Under the pieces are notes generated by a model, which saw only the letters and a program-made list of their open reading frames with translations, was not told the origin of the DNA and made no database searches. A DNA stretch of 64,000 nucleotides, from positions 1-64,000 of the forward strand of contig NZ_JANYUY010000043.1 of assembly GCF_025060755.1 (NCBI RefSeq), written 5' to 3'. Position 1 is the stretch's first letter; each line of letters starts with the position of its first letter. A program made the position numbers and the translations under genes. This document shows, piece after piece, positions 59,299-64,000 of this stretch. Source of the DNA: Paenibacillus doosanensis (GTDB lineage: Bacteria > Bacillota > Bacilli > Paenibacillales > NBRC-103111).

Positions 59299-60495
59299 TT
59301 GAAGCAAAAATTCATCATGATTTTTTTAACCGTATTGTTCGCGATGATATCTATCGCCACATTCAACCCGATACTCGGGCCATTGTCCAGAAACATGGGG
59401 ATGAGCGAAATCCAAACCGGCAGTCTGGTGACGGTTACGGGCATCTGCTGGATACTCGGAAGCTTCGTCTGGGGAAGGAAGCCGCAGCTCAACCGCAAAC
59501 GGGTCATGGCCTTCTCTTTGCTGGCCTATACGGTCACCGTGTTTCTATTTGCTTATATGGCGGACCAAGCTCAATCCGCGAAGTCGGCTTCTTTGGGGCT
59601 GTATTGGGGGTTATTCGGGCTCAGGGCGATAGCGGGCTTTTGCTTCGGCGCCGTGCCGGCGATGGCTCAAGGTTATTTGATGGAATGGACGACGGCGGAT
59701 AATCGCACGTCGGGGATGGCTTTGTTCGGCGCGGCCAACGGGCTCGGCTTCGTGCTCGGTCCCGCCATGGGAGCAGGGCTCGCATCCGTCGGCTTGACGG
59801 CCCCGATGTACGTTTCAGCCGCGCTGATTGTGCTCATTACGGCCGCTTTCTGGCTTGTTATTCCCGCCGAACGATCGGCCGGAGGGGCGAAACGGGCGAG
59901 CCGCCTGTCGCCTCTGGACCCTCGCGTCCGCTTATATTTATCCGTCGGGCTGCTGCTGTCTACGGTCATGATCATTTTTCAGGTGACGGCGGGCTTTTAT
60001 ATGCAGGACAATCTGGCCGTCAATACGAAGCAGGCCGCCCAAATGGTCGGCATCGGCCTGACGCTGGGCGGCGTCATCGTCGTCCTGGCGCAGCTGATCA
60101 TCAGCCGTTATATGAACCGCAAGCCCGCCGGCTTGTTAAAGCTCGGACTGCCGTTTCTCGCGCTCGGCTTCCTGTTCTTCCTTCTTTATCCCGCGTCTTA
60201 TTTGCTCGCGTTCGCCTTGTTCGGGCTCGGCATCGGCTTCACGATGCCGGGGTATGCCGCTGCGGCGTCGCTGGCCGTAGAGGAACGAGAGCAATCCGGC
60301 GTCGCGTCGTTCGTTGCTTCCGCCCAAGGCGTCGGCTCCGTCATCGGACCGATCGTCGGAACGAGCTTGTATTCCATGTACAAGGGGCTGCCTTACATGC
60401 TGTGCATTTTGCTGGCCGCGCTGTTCACGGTTCTGGTGCTTGGGCATGTCAGAGGCGGCAGAATGAAGCAGGCTGACAGCCTGAATCGGCCTTGA
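59299..60495 (+). CDS. MFS multidrug-type transporter
   Basis: 398 residues from TTG 59299 after GAGAGGAG. Twelve spans: MIFLTVLFAMISIATFNPIL opens helix 1, GRKPQLNRKRVMAFSLLA is the loop 2-3 motif, and GAANGLGFVLGPAMGAGLAS matches motif C (gxxxGPxxGG), which marks drug:H+ antiporters. No regulator is adjacent on this strand; the LacI fusion converges from the right. The substrate is unknown. Confidence 0.85.
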   Translation: MKQKFIMIFLTVLFAMISIATFNPILGPLSRNMGMSEIQTGSLVTVTGICWILGSFVWGRKPQLNRKRVMAFSLLAYTVTVFLFAYMADQAQSAKSASLGLYWGLFGLRAIAGFCFGAVPAMAQGYLMEWTTADNRTSGMALFGAANGLGFVLGPAMGAGLASVGLTAPMYVSAALIVLITAAFWLVIPAERSAGGAKRASRLSPLDPRVRLYLSVGLLLSTVMIIFQVTAGFYMQDNLAVNTKQAAQMVGIGLTLGGVIVVLAQLIISRYMNRKPAGLLKLGLPFLALGFLFFLLYPASYLLAFALFGLGIGFTMPGYAAAASLAVEEREQSGVASFVASAQGVGSVIGPIVGTSLYSMYKGLPYMLCILLAALFTVLVLGHVRGGRMKQADSLNRP

Positions 60496-60509
60496 TTCGT
60501 TCCAAGACG

Positions 60510-62681
60510 TTATTCGAACATTTCTCCGGCCAGCCTCGAATTAATATATTCGATGGCTTCTTCATGCCCCATCATTCGGTTGATGACATTTCTGACGCCG
60601 AGGCCGATAATTTTTTCCACTTTACGCAAATTGAGATTATGACCCGGCCCGAACGAGGACTCGCGGATGCCCTGGTCATCCAAATCTTTGGCGAATTTGA
60701 GCCAAGGGTACTGCTCCATAATATTTTGGTTGCCGTAAATGACGTTATGGACGGAGCTGCCGCCTAACAAGGCGATTTGCTCGGCGATTTCGTTATGGTA
60801 GAACCACTTAAAGAAGGCCGCCGCTTCGCGGTCTTTTTGGCTATGCCTGGAAACTCCGAGCGATCCTCCGCCAAGCAGCGGAGAATGCCCCGGCACCTGC
60901 GAGAAACCGATTAGGGGAGCTATAGGACTATGCGCCACATGAGAAAATAAATTCATATAGACGATCAGCATGGCCAAATCGCCGCGTTCGAATAAGGAAA
61001 TGGATTCGTCCCACCATTTGGCGTGCAGCTCTTTGGCGATGGACAAATGGTCCATGTAGCTCTGCAAAGCTTTTACCGCCATCTCGCCCGACAAAGCCAG
61101 CTTATGATCGGCCTGGATCAACGAGCCGCCTTCGGCATAGTACCTTAGCAGAAACTCCGAGGCGATAATTTCCGCATTGCCCGTTGTGACAGCCGAACCG
61201 AAGAAATGCGGAGCCTGCTGGGTTCGGATGGAGGAGAAAAATTCGGATATCAAATTGAATTCGTGAAAGGTATTCGGCGGGTTAAGCTCCAGCTTGTACC
61301 TTTCGTAAAACATTCTCCGTATTTTCGTATCCTCAAATAAATCTTTTCTGTAAAAAAGCAGCTGAACGCTCGGATCGAAAGGAACGGCGTAAGGCGTGTC
61401 GTCCACATAGGAATAGCGGTCTGCGAGCTGCCGCGGATAATAAGCGAGCAGCTCCGTCAGTTCGGGGGGCAAAGGCTTTAGAGCCTGCCGGGCAACCCAG
61501 GATAAGCCGGCCAGATCGACCCGGATAATATCGTAATGCCGGTGATTATCGATATCGAGCAAAATATCGTAAATCTCTTCGAACGAATAGACGGCCAGTC
61601 TGAATTCAATGCCCGTCGTTTTTTTGAAATGGGGCAGCAGCTTCCTTAAGGCTTCCGTGGTCGGGCTCGGTATCGTCAAAATGTTCAAGGTCGTATCGGA
61701 CGGCGAAGGAGAGTGAGCCGCATCCTCAAACAAAAATCCGCGGTCTTGAACCATTATAGGCGAGACAGGAGGAAGGTCTTGGCCCGCAGCCGTCCGTTGT
61801 ACGATATGCTCGGCAATTTCCTTGCCCAGCAATTGATAGTTCAAATGATATTTGACGATCCCATCCTCTGCCAGAAACTCGGAGTCCGCCAAGCTGTAAA
61901 TAGCGGGACAAGATCCTGTATTGCCTAAATAATGGGCGTTTTTAATATACCGGGCCCGCTCCATATCGGTCGTTACGATGCAGTCGAATCGTTCTTCGGA
62001 GAAGAAATCGAAGGCATGGGAGTAAGCGGTCGAATGAGAGGAGGCGACGTGACGGAATCTTGGATTCAAATGGGCGACTCCGTGCAGCAAGGCGTCCTTG
62101 AACTGCACCGTGCACGAATATTCCGCAGAATCGGTGAACAGTCCGATGCTGGGATGGTTTTTTTCGGCGATTTTGCGCGCTATCGCTTGTCCCGCTTGGG
62201 CGAAATCGAAGCTTGCGAACTGGTTGGAATGATCCAATCGGCGGTATACGAAGAAGATATTATCCGCATCGGCGCCGAGCGCGTCGTAATAGCTCCGGGC
62301 GTCGGGGAGACAGGATACCGCGATGACGGCGCAGTCGCGGTTAGCGGCGATGCTCTGCAGGATCGAAAGCTCGATTTCCTGTTGATCCTGGGTCAAGTAC
62401 AGGCTTGTGTGGTATCCGGCCTGCCGGAAGCAATGATAGACGGCCAGGTAAAGCTTGTTATATTGTTCAAGCGCAATATTCGGCAGGATGACCGAAACGG
62501 TGGTCGTGCTGCCTTCGCGCAATGATTTGGCTTGGGCATGAATTTGGTAGCCCATTTTTTTGGCCGCTTCTTCGACCAGTTTGATTTTCTCCAAACTTAC
62601 GTTTCCGCGGCCGTTCAAAACGTTGGACACCGTTCCGTGAGAAACTCCCGCCGCTTTGGCGATATCTTTAATTGTGGGCAT
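60510..62681 (-). CDS. LacI-type regulator fused to a solute-binding-protein domain
   Basis: 723 residues, about twice a normal LacI protein. Residues 1-50 are the LacI helix-turn-helix and hinge (TIKDIAKAAGVSHGTVSNVL NGRG). About 55-320 form a LacI-type sensor (SVILPNIALEQYNKLYLAVY; FDCIVTTDMERARYIKNAHY). From about 330 a second sensor begins (LNILTIPSPTTEALRKLLPH) with the type II fold of ABC sugar-binding proteins (VDDTPYAVPFDPSVQLLFYR; GSLGVSRHSQKDREAAAFFK). There is no signal peptide, so the binding-protein part is cytoplasmic. The start at 62681 has GGAGGC upstream. A LacI-type palindrome lies at 62776 and another in the mgtC promoter. Confidence 0.85.
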   Translation of the reverse strand: MPTIKDIAKAAGVSHGTVSNVLNGRGNVSLEKIKLVEEAAKKMGYQIHAQAKSLREGSTTTVSVILPNIALEQYNKLYLAVYHCFRQAGYHTSLYLTQDQQEIELSILQSIAANRDCAVIAVSCLPDARSYYDALGADADNIFFVYRRLDHSNQFASFDFAQAGQAIARKIAEKNHPSIGLFTDSAEYSCTVQFKDALLHGVAHLNPRFRHVASSHSTAYSHAFDFFSEERFDCIVTTDMERARYIKNAHYLGNTGSCPAIYSLADSEFLAEDGIVKYHLNYQLLGKEIAEHIVQRTAAGQDLPPVSPIMVQDRGFLFEDAAHSPSPSDTTLNILTIPSPTTEALRKLLPHFKKTTGIEFRLAVYSFEEIYDILLDIDNHRHYDIIRVDLAGLSWVARQALKPLPPELTELLAYYPRQLADRYSYVDDTPYAVPFDPSVQLLFYRKDLFEDTKIRRMFYERYKLELNPPNTFHEFNLISEFFSSIRTQQAPHFFGSAVTTGNAEIIASEFLLRYYAEGGSLIQADHKLALSGEMAVKALQSYMDHLSIAKELHAKWWDESISLFERGDLAMLIVYMNLFSHVAHSPIAPLIGFSQVPGHSPLLGGGSLGVSRHSQKDREAAAFFKWFYHNEIAEQIALLGGSSVHNVIYGNQNIMEQYPWLKFAKDLDDQGIRESSFGPGHNLNLRKVEKIIGLGVRNVINRMMGHEEAIEYINSRLAGEMFE

Positions 62682-62775
62682 TGTCGTTTTTGCCTCCATT
62701 TATTATGCAGCAAATTATCTTTATTATATAAGGTCTTGAAGCGAGAATCCACACGGCCGGAATAAACAGGAAATT

Positions 62776-62791
62776 ATTGAAACGTTCCAAT
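62776..62791. promoter_or_regulatory. LacI-type operator 1
   Basis: ATTGAAACGTTCCAAT, a 16-bp palindrome with one mismatched pair around a central CG, as bound by LacI/GalR proteins. It lies 95 bp upstream of the fusion-regulator start; likely autoregulation. Confidence 0.6.
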
Positions 62792-62873
62792 CTACAAAAT
62801 GGGATATTTCCGCTTTTATCATAGAATCGACGCGAATTTTAAGTGTTTTATGAAATATAACGCCAAAATAATT

Positions 62874-62902
62874 ATTGACACGTTCCAATATTGTGATACA
62901 AT
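62874..62902 (+). promoter_or_regulatory. mgtC promoter with LacI-type operator 2
   Basis: ATTGACACGTTCCAAT (62874-62889) differs from operator 1 at one position. It overlaps -35 TTGACA (62875-62880); with a 16-bp spacer, -10 is TACAAT (62897-62902). Binding of the fusion regulator would block this promoter. Confidence 0.65.
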
Positions 62903-63000
62903 CCTATTGTAGTAAGCGTTGTCAAAGAAGAATGAATGGACTCTATTGGTTAATGGCGGAAAGGCGACTTCAAAGAGAAAGGAGAGACGAACATCATTCT

Positions 63001-63495
63001 ATGGACTCATTAATGATCAGCCAGGCTGTTGGAGATCTGCAGATGTACGTTAAGATCACGGTTAGCGCCGTGCTGGGCCTGTTTATCGGTTGGGACCGAT
63101 CGTATAACCATAAACCTGCGGGTTTAAAAACATACACATATACTTGCGTAGCCTGCACGTTAATTACAATTGTATCCATATACACGGCACACACTTACAA
63201 CATCCCGGGGCAGCAGTCTACGGCAGATCCGCTGCGCTTGACTGCGCAAATCGTATCCGGACTTGGCTTTATCGGGGCCGGCGTTATATTGAAGGACGGC
63301 GAGAAGGTGAAGGGGCTGACCTCGGCCGCGATGATTTTTTTCTCCGGAGGAGCAGGCATCGGCATCGGAGCCGGGTATTACGGCATCGTGATTTTTTCCG
63401 TGATGATCACGTTTTTGCTTGCCAAATGCAGCCGGTTTCTTCAAGCGAAGCATTCGACCGACGCTGCCAAAATGGAATCGACGGACGTTCAGTAA
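63001..63495 (+). CDS. MgtC/SapB-family membrane protein
   Basis: 164 residues from ATG 63001; the ribosome site GGAGAG is 14 nt upstream, a long spacing, so the start is not fully certain. Four to five spans with the family signature: KITVSAVLGLFIGWDRSYNH, AGLKTYTYTCVACTLITIV, QIVSGLGFIGAGVILKDGEK, KGLTSAAMIFFSGGAGIGIG. Only the membrane domain is present, without the C-terminal ACT-like domain of Salmonella MgtC. The family is linked to Mg2+ limitation and F1Fo-ATPase control in pathogens; the role in Bacilli is less clear. The operator suggests control by the LacI-SBP fusion. Confidence 0.85.
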   Translation: MDSLMISQAVGDLQMYVKITVSAVLGLFIGWDRSYNHKPAGLKTYTYTCVACTLITIVSIYTAHTYNIPGQQSTADPLRLTAQIVSGLGFIGAGVILKDGEKVKGLTSAAMIFFSGGAGIGIGAGYYGIVIFSVMITFLLAKCSRFLQAKHSTDAAKMESTDVQ

Positions 63496-63557
63496 CGACA
63501 ACGAGAGGGACTGGTCCTAAGTCCCGCATACTGGTGTTTTAGACAAAGGAGACATGC

Positions 63558-64000
63558 ATGATGAAAGTTCATTTCTTAGGGTCCGCCGCTTCGGAAGGCG
63601 TGCCGAATCCGTTTTGCCGGTGCGGCGTTTGCGAGAAGGCGAGAGCGGCGAAAGGGAAAGATATACGAACCCGCTCGGCCGTTATCGTCGACGATACGAT
63701 GCAAATCGATCTGGCGCCCGAATTCAGCTGGCAAATGATGCGGGATCAAGCGGATGCGACCCGGATTACCGATCTGCTGTTCACCCATACTCACCCCGAT
63801 CATTTCAATGTCGGTGACTTATTCAGCAGAATGGAAGGCTACGGGCATCGCATCGAGCATCCGCTGCGCGTGTACGGCAACGATCTGGCGATCGGCGGCT
63901 GCCGGGACGTACTGCCCGGTTACAGTAAGGAGCGTTTCGCATTTACGCGGCTGATTCCGTTCGTCACGGAGTGTGCGGGCTCCGCGAAAGTCACTCCTTT
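63558..64000 (+). CDS. MBL-fold metal-dependent hydrolase, PhnP-like (cut by window end)
   Basis: Starts MMKVHFLGSAASEGVPNPFC after AAAGGAGACATGC and runs off the right edge (147 codons seen). The metal motif is FTHTHPDHFNVGD (HxHxDH). The Cys-rich segment FCRCGVCEKAR near residues 20-30 resembles the structural zinc site of PhnP, a cyclic-phosphodiesterase of phosphonate use. With the C-terminus missing the assignment is only to the PhnP-like group. It lies 62 nt after the mgtC-like gene and may be co-transcribed. Confidence 0.8.
   Translation, partial: MMKVHFLGSAASEGVPNPFCRCGVCEKARAAKGKDIRTRSAVIVDDTMQIDLAPEFSWQMMRDQADATRITDLLFTHTHPDHFNVGDLFSRMEGYGHRIEHPLRVYGNDLAIGGCRDVLPGYSKERFAFTRLIPFVTECAGSAKVTP

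Overview
The window looks like chromosome of a spore-forming member of the Paenibacillaceae (Paenibacillus or a close relative). The evidence is the fairly GC-rich Firmicute-type DNA with strong AGGAGG-type ribosome sites, an endospore germination permease (GerAB type), Lpl-type sugar ABC transporters with an AraC-type membrane regulator, many TTG/GTG starts, and several protein families typical of the genus. This is inference from sequence alone; no rRNA or tRNA gene was seen.

Layout. 1-7.3 kb: a small kinase operon, a Nudix hydrolase, a three-gene lipid-linked glycosylation cassette, DinB and HAD proteins. 7.9-16.9 kb: a visibly more AT-rich accessory stretch with two aminoglycoside-phosphotransferase-like genes, a broken AHSA1 gene, a covalent-flavin oxidase, an SRPBCC gene behind a twin palindromic operator, a serine hydrolase and an ECF sigma factor paired with a DGPF protein. 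17-28 kb: an unlinked IF-3 paralogue, membrane proteins, a FadR-type regulator with an MFS exporter, a second MFS gene, an orphan solute-binding lipoprotein bracketed by two copies of a structured 168-bp repeat, and an orphan germination permease. 28.2-29.8 kb: a histidine-codon leader peptide and terminator ahead of a divergent HisD paralogue. 30-43 kb: an AEC carrier, a preQ1 riboswitch with a queuosine-precursor transporter, GNATs, small enzymes, a small alarmone synthetase, a LysR/CynX-type pair and a secreted nuclease-like protein. 43.5-53 kb: an AraC-type sensor-regulator, a complete Lpl-type ABC cassette and, 4 kb further on, an oligogalacturonate lyase whose promoter shares a three-site operator of matching geometry with the transporter promoter. 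54-58 kb: a c-di-AMP riboswitch with KimA, then menaquinone (futalosine) genes mqnB-mqnD. 59-64 kb: an MFS gene, a LacI regulator fused to a solute-binding-protein domain, an MgtC-like gene whose promoter carries a LacI-type operator, and a PhnP-like hydrolase cut by the window end.

Cooperation between genes. Best supported are: (i) pectin-fragment uptake plus intracellular lyase under one AraC-type regulator; (ii) the leader/terminator controlling the HisD paralogue; (iii) two metabolite riboswitches each matched to a transporter of the expected class; (iv) the LacI-SBP fusion with near-identical operators in its own upstream region and in the mgtC promoter. Two dispersed non-coding repeat families (A: 4 copies, B: about 5 copies) mark many intergenic regions. 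Start sites were chosen by eye from ribosome-binding sites; several are non-ATG.
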